DNA from: Haladaptatus cibarius D43
GTDB lineage: Archaea > Halobacteriota > Halobacteria > Halobacteriales > Haladaptataceae
Direction of reading: 5' to 3'
Assembly (NCBI RefSeq): GCF_000710615.1
Contig: NZ_JDTH01000002.1
Coordinates: 1,790,082 to 1,854,081, forward strand
DNA length: 64,000 bases
Shown: positions 27,691 through 35,861 of the stretch, one piece after another
Position numbering within the stretch: position 1 is the stretch's first letter
How the letters are laid out: every line of letters begins with the position of its first letter
Position numbers and translations under genes: made by a program
The notes under the pieces: generated by a model
Told to the model about the DNA's origin: nothing
The model's database searches: none
Seen by the model: only the letters and a program-made list of their open reading frames with translations

Positions 27691-29019
27691 TCAGGCCGAC
27701 GTTTCTTCTATTTCGATGTACCGTACCTGCACCGCCACTTCGCGCCCGGTTTCGCGCTCGATTCGATTTTGGAGTCGAGTGGTTAGGTTCGGATAGCGTT
27801 CACCCTGCGGTCGCCCGACCATGACGATAACTCGACTTGGTTCTCGAAACGGCAACTCGCTCGTGTACGTGTTTTCCCCCATCGAGAACCTCTGCTGGTA
27901 CTGTACCTGCATGTCCAATCGTTCCGCCTGCTGAAGCTGAGACGCGGAAAATACCTCCGTCACCGCCGTATCCGCCCCTTCTTCGAACTGTGCGTCCTGA
28001 TAGGTGGAGTAGGTCACACCGCCGAGAAAAATCGAGAGGACGGCGAGCGAGAAAACCAAAAATCCGATTCGACGGATGGTTTCCTCCCGGGAACGCTCCA
28101 GCCTGAACCAACTGCGGGGCTGATAGCCCATGTACTGGAGCGTCGCAATCGCGGACAGATTGATGGACAGAACGTTCACCAGCACGAGGACGCCTGCCGC
28201 GAGCGCGACCATCGGTTCGCCCCACGCGATGCCGACGCCGACGGCGGCGGCGGGCGGGATAAGCGCCGCGGCAATCATCACGCCCACGAGTGCAACCGAC
28301 ACACCTGCGGCGAGGCTGACGATACCCGCCGCACCGGCACCGAGTGCGACGATGAGCGAGAGGAAATCAGGGGACAATCGTCCACTGATTTGCGAGATGG
28401 TAGTAACGTCCGTGTTCGGCGGAAAGAGGTACAGGTACCGAACGAGTAAGGCAAACACGGTCGCGCTGACGATTGCCGTAACGACACCCAGCAGTTGGAG
28501 TTTGACACCGCGAACGAACAGGTCGCGGTCGTCCAAGACGGTGCCGACCCCCGCACCCAATGCCGGGCCGACCAGCGGAGCGATAACCATCGACCCGACG
28601 ACGACGGCGGGCGAATCGAGCAGGAGGCCCGCCGTCGCAACCACGGCACTCACCACGGTCATGAAGATGAAAGTTCGGAATCGAGGCGACATCTCGCGGG
28701 CTTTCGTGAGAATTTCGTCGCGGGCAATTCGGTCGCCGCCGTTTTCGGCGTCGTACCGCTTTTCTAACTGCTCGAACTGCCGCGAGGTGTCGGTTTCGGC
28801 GTCGATGATGACCGTGTGCGCCTCGTCGCTCAATCCTGCGTCGTGGAGTTTGTCGAGAACCGGCTGAACCGCGTTCGGTGGAAGTGGAAACGTAGCGATT
28901 GCGGTGTATTTTCGCCCGCTCGTCTCGTCGGTGAGAAAGAAGTCGATTCCCTCGGCGTCGAGCGCCTGCACGACCGCCTCGCGCTCGCCCGTCGGGATAG
29001 AAACCTGTAGGAGTCGCAT
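27691..29019 (-). CDS. DUF389 (TIGR00341-type) membrane protein
   Basis: A 442-residue paralogue of the protein at 25535-26842 with the same order: soluble N-terminal domain (MRLLQVSIPTGEREAVVQAL), multi-helix DUF389 core and soluble C-tail. The core loops LDSPAVVVGSMVIAPLVGPA and VALVGVMIAAALIPPAAAVG are nearly identical to its neighbour's. It is separated from the SIMPL gene by 78 bases on the same strand. The duplication flanking a SIMPL gene suggests a shared envelope task, though none is established. Confidence 0.88.
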   Translation of the reverse strand: MRLLQVSIPTGEREAVVQALDAEGIDFFLTDETSGRKYTAIATFPLPPNAVQPVLDKLHDAGLSDEAHTVIIDAETDTSRQFEQLEKRYDAENGGDRIARDEILTKAREMSPRFRTFIFMTVVSAVVATAGLLLDSPAVVVGSMVIAPLVGPALGAGVGTVLDDRDLFVRGVKLQLLGVVTAIVSATVFALLVRYLYLFPPNTDVTTISQISGRLSPDFLSLIVALGAGAAGIVSLAAGVSVALVGVMIAAALIPPAAAVGVGIAWGEPMVALAAGVLVLVNVLSINLSAIATLQYMGYQPRSWFRLERSREETIRRIGFLVFSLAVLSIFLGGVTYSTYQDAQFEEGADTAVTEVFSASQLQQAERLDMQVQYQQRFSMGENTYTSELPFREPSRVIVMVGRPQGERYPNLTTRLQNRIERETGREVAVQVRYIEIEETSA

Positions 29020-29107
29020 AGTTCCCGGTGGGGTTCGCAGATTGATATAATCGCTGGCTCGAACCAGAAAACACGGCCGTTAAGCCCCATCGGAAAAAAA
29101 GGACAGT

Positions 29108-29728
29108 ATGTTCGACAACCGACCCGACCGAGATGCCGAAATCGTTTTCGTCGGGCGCTCGAACGTCGGGAAATCCACCCTCATGCGCGAACTGACGGGA
29201 CACAAGTTCGAAACCGGTGGCAAACCCGGCGTCACTCGCAAACCGAACCATTTCGACTGGACGAGCGAGGATTTCATGCTCACCGACCTGCCGGGATTCG
29301 GTTTCATGTCCGGCGTCAGCGACAAGCACAGGGAGAAAATCAAAACCGACATCGTCCACTACATCGAGGACAACGCCGAGAAGATTCTGCTCGGCGTCCT
29401 CGTCGTGGACGGAAAAAGCGTCGTAGACATCATCGACCGCCACTCCGGAGAAGACGAAATCCCGCACGACGTGGAGATGTTCTACTTCCTCCAAGACGTG
29501 GGCATCCCGGTCGTCGTCGCGGTGAACAAGATGGACAAGGTGGATGACAAGGATGACCGTCTGAACGACCTCTGTGACCGTCTCGGACTGCACCCGCCGT
29601 GGAAGCAGTGGCAGGACACCATCGCGCCCATCACCGCCAAGCGCGGGAGTATCGATTCGCTGAACGAGTCGGTGAAGGAGCATCTGCACGACCAGAAGCG
29701 CGACGACCTGTTGAAGTTCTTCTCGTAA
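29108..29728 (+). CDS. engB: EngB-type GTP-binding protein
   Basis: A 206-residue TrmE-Era-EngB GTPase. G1 [18 protein letters not shown], the G2 Thr in [10 protein letters not shown]3 LTDLPGFGF and G4 [12 protein letters not shown] are all intact. Bacterial EngB/YsxC aids ribosome assembly; archaeal homologues keep the fold, but their role is less clear. The gene is divergent from the DUF389 gene, starting 88 bases from that gene's ATG. Confidence 0.92.
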   Translation: MFDNRPDRDAEIVFVGRSNVGKSTLMRELTGHKFETGGKPGVTRKPNHFDWTSEDFMLTDLPGFGFMSGVSDKHREKIKTDIVHYIEDNAEKILLGVLVVDGKSVVDIIDRHSGEDEIPHDVEMFYFLQDVGIPVVVAVNKMDKVDDKDDRLNDLCDRLGLHPPWKQWQDTIAPITAKRGSIDSLNESVKEHLHDQKRDDLLKFFS

Positions 29729-29877
29729 GTGGTAGTTTTGGGAGGTTATTTTTTGATGGCTGTTCTCAGGCACTGGCGGGTTTGGTTGCTTTCTGGTATA
29801 TAAAGGTTCGTGTGAGGTCGAATACGTGGTTTTGAGACACCTGTTTGCGACAAATCGGCTGACCTCTATTTCCTGTG

Positions 29878-30236
29878 CTAGCAGTACTGCTAGGTACTCC
29901 CGACTCCACTGAAACCGCCACCGCACCGCAACCACAGTTTCCCCATCCCTCCCCGCCATCGCAGGACTGCACTCACGCCTCACTGGCGTTCGGTTCTCGT
30001 GCGAATGCGCTGGCGCACCTTTGTGGTTGGCTAATCAAGCAAGATGGCGCGCGCTGGCGAACCTTCGATGATACGGTCGTCCGAGAAGGCAAATAAAAGC
30101 GCGCGAGGTCTTCGTGAGCGACAGCGAGCGAACGGCTTGTCAGAGCAAACTCTGACAGTGGACGAGCGGAGCGAGTCGGTTGGGGAGGGGTGTGGGCGGG
30201 TGCGGTGCGGCGGCGGTTATTTGTTGTCGGCAATGG
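29878..30236. repeat. Dispersed inverted-repeat element, copy D (long form)
   Basis: The left end sits on a 16-base perfect palindrome CTAGCAGTACTGCTAG (29878-29893), followed by GTACTCCCGACTCCACTGAA and ACCGCCACCGCACCGCAACC. The right end has GTCGGTTGGGGAGGGGTG and GGCGGTTATTTGTTGTCGGC, close to copy C's right end. The interior shares the TCAGAGCAAACTCTGA stem and the CTCACGAAGACC block (here complementary) with copy B in opposite order. A further family-like end (GGTCTGATTGGAATTGGTAA) lies outside, near 30285-30304, suggesting nesting. Confidence 0.75.
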
Positions 30237-30392
30237 CTACCTGCACCTGAACATCAAACCAGTTACTTGGTGGCGGTTTTAGAACGGTCTGATTGGAATT
30301 GGTAACTTCCTACGAAGTCTGTCGAATAGGTCAAAACCAGTGTCAAACACTTAAAATAGCAAATTGAAAAATTGCCTCAAACTCGATATCTA

Positions 30393-31583
30393 CTAATTCG
30401 TAGAGACGATTTCCACAACAGACCGATGGTCTAACTTCGTACTCGAACCGATTTGGCGCTTGCTCCGACAGTCGATTCCGTGCAGGAACCCGTCGCCGAT
30501 GTCGCTGTGCAGGTGGTACGCGAAGTCCTCCGCGGTGGAACCGCCGGGGAGGAGGAAACAGTCGCGGAAGACGCCCTTCTCGCTGGCACTGCCGTTTGCC
30601 GAACCGGGGAAGACGGCCATCAGATTGAGTTCGTCGAACAGCGCGACCTCTATTGCTTTCTGGACGCCAGTGCCGTCGAACTCCGTGACGAACTCCCGAA
30701 TCTGGGAGAGGCCTTCTTCCTGCTCTGCGCTCACGTCGCCCGTGATTTCGAAGTCCTCGTCGCCAGCGTCGTAGTCGATGACGCCCTGTTCGGCGGCGTT
30801 CTTCAGGGCCTTCTCGGCGTGGGCGCTGGCCGGGACGATGGTCAGGTGTTCGTACTCCGGGTCGGACGTGATGTCGTCGTAGTTTTCCTGCGCTTCGGGC
30901 GTGTCCATTTTATTCGCCGCGATGACCATCGGTTTGGTGCGTTTGCGGATTTCGCGGGCGAGGTCTTCGCGGTCGTCGTCCTCCCACTCGTCGGGGTCTA
31001 AATCGAGTCCGAGCGAGAGGATGATTTGCTTGATTTCGTCCTTGTTCGTTTTGAACGCGGACATCTGTTCTGCGAGGTCGATTTCGATGTGTTTCTCGTC
31101 GCCGTCGTAGCCCGAGCGATAGCGCTCGATTCCTTTTTCCAAAATTTCGAGGTACCACATGTCGAGTTCGTTTTCCAGAAACGCGATGTCGTCACGCGGG
31201 TCGTGACCCTCGGTCGGTTCGCCCTCGATGTCGGTGGTTCCCGAGAAGTCCACGACGTGAACCAGCACGTCGGCCTCGTTCAGGTCGGTCAAGAACTGGT
31301 TTCCGAGCCCTTTGCCCTCGTGCGCGCCGGGAATCAGGCCCGCCACGTCCACGAGTTTCGTCGGGACGTATCGCGTCCCTTCCTCGCAGAAACCGACGCT
31401 TGGGGTACAGGTTTCATCGAACTCGGGCGCGGCGCATTTCACGCGCACGTAGGCCTCTCCCACGGAGGGGTCGATTGTCGTGAACGGGTACGCACCCTCC
31501 GGCACGTCGTTCATCGTCGCGGCGTTGAAGAACGTCGATTTGCCCACCGAGGGCTTCCCGACGAGTCCGATTTTGTAACTCAT
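30393..31583 (-). CDS. ychF: YchF/OLA1-type OBG-family NTPase
   Basis: A 396-residue OBG-family P-loop NTPase. It has GLVGKPSVGKSTFFNAATMN (G1), the switch stretch TTIDPSVGEAYVRVKC, VDVAGLIPGAHEGKGLGNQF (G3) and VIAANKMDTPEA (G4). A TGS domain forms the C-terminal about 85 residues, including AEDFAYHLHSDIGDGFLHGI. Members bind ribosomes and act in stress responses. The ATG at 31583 gives MSYKIGLVG. Nucleotide preference (ATP or GTP) cannot be read from these motifs. Confidence 0.93.
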   Translation of the reverse strand: MSYKIGLVGKPSVGKSTFFNAATMNDVPEGAYPFTTIDPSVGEAYVRVKCAAPEFDETCTPSVGFCEEGTRYVPTKLVDVAGLIPGAHEGKGLGNQFLTDLNEADVLVHVVDFSGTTDIEGEPTEGHDPRDDIAFLENELDMWYLEILEKGIERYRSGYDGDEKHIEIDLAEQMSAFKTNKDEIKQIILSLGLDLDPDEWEDDDREDLAREIRKRTKPMVIAANKMDTPEAQENYDDITSDPEYEHLTIVPASAHAEKALKNAAEQGVIDYDAGDEDFEITGDVSAEQEEGLSQIREFVTEFDGTGVQKAIEVALFDELNLMAVFPGSANGSASEKGVFRDCFLLPGGSTAEDFAYHLHSDIGDGFLHGIDCRSKRQIGSSTKLDHRSVVEIVSTN

Positions 31584-31989
31584 TAGGCCGGACTGGGCAA
31601 TCCGCGGGTAAAGGAGTTTTCAAACGCTGACACGTTTGTCGAATGGTAACGAGTGGCGTGAAAAGAAAAAGAAAAAAGAGGTACTGAATCAACTGCACGA
31701 ACCAGTGCGACCGACACCGCAGAACGCACGAGTCGTAAGCCACGCCCGAACTCACGCAGTCACTCATGGCAAAGCCGCTCGTTCCAGCGTTCGTTCGCCC
31801 GTTCCCAGCTAAAACAGCAGGCGGGCGAGTTCGGCGCACTCGCCCGCTAAGAGATAGGAATGGTATGCTGGACACAGAGGATGCATTCAGCAACGTAGTA
31901 TCGACAAACGGTGTGGTTCTCGGTAAATTCGTCATCGGTTGTCCTTCGGCAACCGGATGAGACAAAAGCGATTCATCTACCTCTGCCGC
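31584..31989. other. Intergenic gap with two hairpins
   Basis: No gene is supported here. A perfect 10-base-arm inverted repeat lies at 31821-31830 and 31838-31847 (GCGGGCGAGT). A shorter stem (CGGTTG / CAACCG, 31936-31955) sits 34 bases past the stop of the minus-strand HTH-10 gene and could act at its transcript end. A purine-rich tract lies at about 31660-31680. Confidence 0.5.
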
Positions 31990-32616
31990 CTACGAGATGA
32001 ATTCCGTGACAATCCGGCCTTCAGCTCGATGGAGGACACCACTAGCCGCCGATTGATTGACACCCAATATTTCTGCAAGTTCGACTAACGTACAGCCGCG
32101 AGGGCTGTCGTAATAGCCCCGTTCAACTGCTTCAGTGATGACCTCCCGCTGGCGCTCGGTCAGAAGCCCGTTCGAGTCGTATGAATGGGTTAACGACAGT
32201 ATCTCGTACGGAATATGAGCCGCCGCTAACTCGGTAGTCAACTCCGACAACTGCTCCTGTGAAGTAGTTTGTTCACCCGATGCCCACCCATCTCGGATGA
32301 TGATAGGAAATCGTGGGAGAATGCCCATCGAACGTCTCGCCTCATACGTTGACGGCATCGGAAACACCAACTGGATCATTACTGTCCCGTCGCTGGAATG
32401 GAGCACTTCGTACGAGCGCACCTCCGGTGCGTCGTCGAACCGGCGAATGATGGCGTCACCATCCGATGTCGTTACTTCGATCAGTTCGAGCACGCCGTCG
32501 TCTACGGGCTGGCTCGTCAGAATCTTGAACTCGGCGTCCGAGAAGTCGGTCGAGACACCAGCCAGCCAGTTGTCGCCGTCTGCCCCGATGTTGACCTTCA
32601 GATGTACACGAACCAT
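31990..32616 (-). CDS. Small HTH-10 (Bat-type) transcription regulator
   Basis: A 208-residue protein. The N-terminal about 150 residues form a Bat-associated domain (MVRVHLKVNIGADGDNWLAG through ILSLTHSYDS) without PAS or GAF. The HTH-10 follows at the C-terminus: LTERQREVITEAVERGYYDS, then LAEILGVNQSAASGVLHRAE. This is the short two-domain form common in haloarchaea. The divergent DoxX-like gene 177 bases away is a plausible target, by position only. Confidence 0.88.
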   Translation of the reverse strand: MVRVHLKVNIGADGDNWLAGVSTDFSDAEFKILTSQPVDDGVLELIEVTTSDGDAIIRRFDDAPEVRSYEVLHSSDGTVMIQLVFPMPSTYEARRSMGILPRFPIIIRDGWASGEQTTSQEQLSELTTELAAAHIPYEILSLTHSYDSNGLLTERQREVITEAVERGYYDSPRGCTLVELAEILGVNQSAASGVLHRAEGRIVTEFIS

Positions 32617-32793
32617 ACTATCAGAATTGGCTGGCGAGTGGCTTAACAGACTTCCCAGCGCGTTAAAAAGGTGAATATATTCACGATTAAATCCGTAGTC
32701 TCAGCAATCGTAGTAAATCCATGCCTCTCGTCGGAGACAAGGACAGAACGTTACGAATGAACACTCGTCCGAATCGCGTAAGAGTAGTAGACT

Positions 32794-33162
32794 ATGAGCA
32801 CAATTGAAACGGTCATCCTCCTCGTGCAAGGGTTGCTCGGACTCATTATGCTGGCTGCGGGCATTGCGAAGCTAATCGGCATTGACCTCGTGGTAGCGGA
32901 TTTCGACCGATACGGCTATCCAGAGTGGTTCCGATTCGTTACTGGTTGCATCGAGGCATTTGGTGGTCTCGGCTTGCTCGTCGGTCTCGTGTTCGCGCCG
33001 ATTCTCGCTGTTCTCGGCGGACTGTTAATCGTCGCCACGATGGCCGGGGCCATCCTGACACATCTCTTCCGGGTTGACGATCCGCTCTGGAGATTTGTCG
33101 GGCCATCGATCTATCTCACCATCGGACTCCTCGTGACGAGATTCCACCTGCTGTCGTTTTAG
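32794..33162 (+). CDS. DoxX-like small membrane protein
   Basis: A 122-residue protein with four predicted helices: ETVILLVQGLLGLIMLAAGI, FRFVTGCIEAFGGLGLLVGL, APILAVLGGLLIVATMAGAI and FVGPSIYLTIGLLVTRF. AGIAKLIGIDLVVADFDRYG after helix 1 is the DoxX pattern. DoxX-like proteins are small integral membrane proteins; some are quinone-linked oxidoreductase subunits, but most are unassigned. It is divergent from the HTH-10 regulator. Confidence 0.82.
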   Translation: MSTIETVILLVQGLLGLIMLAAGIAKLIGIDLVVADFDRYGYPEWFRFVTGCIEAFGGLGLLVGLVFAPILAVLGGLLIVATMAGAILTHLFRVDDPLWRFVGPSIYLTIGLLVTRFHLLSF

Positions 33163-33374
33163 CCATCGAAGTACGAGCAGCAGTACTTGCCCCGATTGCG
33201 GTAGGGACGGGAGTCGTAGGCACGATTCAAGCGGGATGATCGCCCTCGATAACTACGCGGACGTAGATATGGATGAATTCGTTATGGCTTCGGATGCAAG
33301 ATACGCGCCCAGTGTTTAGAACGGCCACGTCACTGGTTGTGGATTGTGACAGAGCCAGCCTCGCCTAAAAACGA

Positions 33375-34433
33375 CTACTCGGGCGTAATTCCGTGTCCCG
33401 GCCCACCAATCGAAATCTCCGGCCCTCGTTCCGTCGAAATCACATCCTCCGCGAGTAGGAGATTCCCGTCCAAATCGACGTGCGAGAACGACCCGATTCC
33501 GGCGACGAGATGCGCGCTCGTATGAATCCCAATCGCACTTTCGAGCATACAGCCAACCATCAACTCGACGTTCGCGGCCTCCGCAATCGACGCGATGTCC
33601 GCCGCCGCGAGCAGTCCCGATTTCCCGAGTTTGACGTTGATTACATCCGCGGCATCTTCACGAATCACGCGAATCGCGTCCTCCGGCGTGAACACGGCCT
33701 CGTCCGCCGCGACAGGAAACGAAACCGCGTTTCGGGCGCGGGCGAGTCCAGTCACGTCGTCCGCGGGAACCGGTTGCTCTACGAGCGAGCAGTCGATGCC
33801 ACGCGATTCGAGTTCCTCGGCGAACCGAATCGTCTCCTTGGGTGTCCACCCCTGATTCGCGTCAACCGCCAGTTCCGCGTCCGGCGCGGCGTCGTGAACC
33901 GCCTCGACGCGGGCAACGTCGCGCTCGACGGTGGTTCCGGTTTTTATTTTCAGCGAGTCGAATCCCTCCTCGACCGCGCGAGTGGCACGGTCGTTCGCCT
34001 CCTCTGGCGGCAGAATCGAAATCGTGAGGTCGGTCGTGACTGGCCGTGGCGACCCGCCGAACAGTTCCGAAAGGGGCGTTTTCCGTTCCCGGCAGTAGGC
34101 ATCCAGAATCGCGGTTTCGACGGCGAACAGAGCCGACACCATCCCCGGAAACGTAGCGCGGACTTCAGCAATCAGTTCCCGGTAGTCCGCGAGATTTTTT
34201 CCTTCCAGCAGTTCGACGGCGGCGCGAGCAGTTGCGAGCGCTGCCTCCTGCGTTTCTCCCGTGACGGGCGTAAGTGGTGAGCCTTCGCCGTATCCGGTCG
34301 CGTTCTCGGTTTCGACCGTCACGAGCAGATTGTTCGCGTGGTGCTGTGTCCCAAGCGAGATTTCGAACGGCTCGCGGAGGGGCAAATCGAGCGCCGAGAC
34401 TGCGGCGTTCTGTATCGTCGTCCGATTGTCCAT
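33375..34433 (-). CDS. dgcA: Enolase-superfamily racemase/epimerase, DgcA-like
   Basis: A 352-residue muconate-lactonising-type enzyme. The Lys pair in DSLKIKTG (catalytic KxK), metal ligands in LAVDANQGWTPKE, LVEQPVPADD and VAADEAVFTPED, and the opposite Lys in INVKLGKSGL are visible. Such proteins are usually called dipeptide epimerases. The partner DUF1611 gene directly upstream (1 base between stop and start) makes N-acetyl-D-glutamate racemase (DgcA) the better call. That DgcN-DgcA pair catabolises D-glutamate in marine bacteria. No activity evidence exists here. Confidence 0.85.
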   Translation of the reverse strand: MDNRTTIQNAAVSALDLPLREPFEISLGTQHHANNLLVTVETENATGYGEGSPLTPVTGETQEAALATARAAVELLEGKNLADYRELIAEVRATFPGMVSALFAVETAILDAYCRERKTPLSELFGGSPRPVTTDLTISILPPEEANDRATRAVEEGFDSLKIKTGTTVERDVARVEAVHDAAPDAELAVDANQGWTPKETIRFAEELESRGIDCSLVEQPVPADDVTGLARARNAVSFPVAADEAVFTPEDAIRVIREDAADVINVKLGKSGLLAAADIASIAEAANVELMVGCMLESAIGIHTSAHLVAGIGSFSHVDLDGNLLLAEDVISTERGPEISIGGPGHGITPE

Positions 34434-34434
34434 C

Positions 34435-35472
34435 TCACAGCACCTCTCGAACCGACGAAAGGAGGTTTTCAGGCCCGTTTTCGTGGTAGACGTTTGCGGC
34501 AGGAACGGGATACTCTGCTTTCTCCGGGTCGGTCCACGTCGAAATCCCCGCAACTGTCGCGTCCGACAGTTCAGTGACGAGGTCGATTTCCGTCTCGATG
34601 CCCGCGACCGGCCACTGTTCGAAGTGAGTTCGTCGTTCGCGGTCTGGTTCAGCGACCAGCACCACGGCGTCGGGCCACGCGCCGTGCAGGAGCGAAAGCG
34701 TGACTCCGGAGTAGGCCCGATGGGTGAGTGCGGCCTGTCCCTCCACGAAAACGATGTCTTGGTCTTCCGCGACGGCGGATACGAGGTCTTCGACGACTCC
34801 GGCGGTGAAATCCGCCGGGACGCGGTCGATGACGACTCCGCGGTGTGCGCCGACCATGATTCCCGTTTGGCCGGTGGCGACCCACCCCGCATTCAGCCCG
34901 GCACGTTTTGCCGCGCGGTAGAGTTCGAACGTCGTGGTACGCTTGCCGACCGCGCAGTCGGTTCCGACGGTCAAGACTACTTTCGCGTCCGCGTCATCCA
35001 CGTTTCCATCTCCGACTCGCAGGTCGTCTTCCTCGGGCGGTTTCCGCACGTCGAAGAGTTGGATTCCGTGTTCGTCCGCGAGCGACTGCCACGAGGACTG
35101 GTCGGAAAGAAAGACGTGCAGGCCGGAGACGACATCTAGTCCGTCGCGGATGGCTTCCTCGATGTCCGCGACCCATTCGTCCGGCAGTGCACCCCCGGCG
35201 GGTGCGACGCCGATGACGAGAGCTTCGGCGTCCGGCGCGCGTTCGATGGCCTCCTCTGTTGAAGCGACGATTGGAACGTTCTCGACGTCGTTTCGCCCGA
35301 GAACGTCGCTCGCGTCCTCTCCCGCGTGCGTCGAGTCGATGACCGCTTTCGCGTCGAACAGTTCGCTGTGCATGACGACCCCGTTCGCCGTCTTTCCGTC
35401 CATGGTTCCAAAGGCTCCTTCCGCGAGGATAATCGCGGGCGCAGGGGCGTCGAAGGCCTCCCGAAGGTTCAT
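34435..35472 (-). CDS. dgcN: DUF1611 protein, DgcN-like D-glutamate N-acetyltransferase
   Basis: A 345-residue DUF1611 protein. The N-terminal Rossmann-like part (PAPAIILAEGAFGTMDGKTA) leads to a P-loop-like core (VVLTVGTDCAVGKRTTTFEL). GWVATGQTGIMVGAHRGVVI and FVEGQAALTHRAYSGVTLSL follow. DgcN was described as a DUF1611 enzyme that N-acetylates D-glutamate before racemisation by DgcA. The tight pairing with an enolase-superfamily gene supports that role. The ATG at 35472 is the first in frame. Confidence 0.85.
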   Translation of the reverse strand: MNLREAFDAPAPAIILAEGAFGTMDGKTANGVVMHSELFDAKAVIDSTHAGEDASDVLGRNDVENVPIVASTEEAIERAPDAEALVIGVAPAGGALPDEWVADIEEAIRDGLDVVSGLHVFLSDQSSWQSLADEHGIQLFDVRKPPEEDDLRVGDGNVDDADAKVVLTVGTDCAVGKRTTTFELYRAAKRAGLNAGWVATGQTGIMVGAHRGVVIDRVPADFTAGVVEDLVSAVAEDQDIVFVEGQAALTHRAYSGVTLSLLHGAWPDAVVLVAEPDRERRTHFEQWPVAGIETEIDLVTELSDATVAGISTWTDPEKAEYPVPAANVYHENGPENLLSSVREVL

Positions 35473-35650
35473 GTGCTACACAGGCGCACAGCCCATGAAA
35501 GGTTTGTCCCCTTTTATGGAAGGGTACCCCGCGCTTGCTGTGGGTTTTCGAACAGAAATGAGGTGATACGGAGGGGAGTTTTTAGAAGACGTGTGGAAAC
35601 GTCGCTGCTGCGTTTGTGAGTATCGTTGGTACCTTCAGACGGCCAGTAGC

Positions 35651-35845
35651 AAGTCACGCACCACATACCCGTCACGACGAAATTGGTAGTGCGCGACTTA
35701 CGACAGGTGAGGGTTTTCGATAGCAAGTCACGACTCCAATCATACCGCCACCGCACCGCAATCAGCCACACGCCTCCCCAACCGATTCGCTCACTTGCTG
35801 TCGCTCGTTCGCTCATCCCTCGCGCGCTTTTACAAAAATATAAAA
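35651..35845. repeat. Dispersed repeat family, copy E (one end) plus a small related hairpin
   Basis: A compact hairpin at 35651-35699 has near-perfect 14-base arms (AAGTCACGCACCAC against AAGTCGCGCACTAC). It is followed at about 35719 by the copy-B-like end GATAGCAAGTCACGACTCC, then ACCGCCACCGCACCGCAATC, CGCCTCCCCAACCGATTCG and TCATCCCTCGCGCGCTTTTA. The matching opposite end is missing; the sequence runs into the oxidoreductase stop at 35862. It looks like a truncated copy. Confidence 0.7.
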
Positions 35846-35861
35846 TCCGATTCGCTAGCCT

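Noticed and set aside
28367-29983. 538-codon minus-strand frame overlapping engB and the DUF389 gene
   Set aside because: It is antisense to or out of frame with two clear genes and runs on into repeat D; typical of high-GC shadow frames.
31660-31990. Hairpins as a small RNA gene
   Set aside because: No promoter-like element or conserved boundary is visible; a role at a transcript end or none at all is as likely.
33236-33319. 27-codon plus-strand frame between the DoxX-like gene and dgcA
   Set aside because: Too short, with no recognised motif or conserved upstream frame; it may be a fragment but cannot be supported.
13557-35845. Copies A-E as a CRISPR array or clustered spacers
   Set aside because: Copies are kilobases apart, long and internally variable, with no regular short repeat-spacer pattern and no cas gene.
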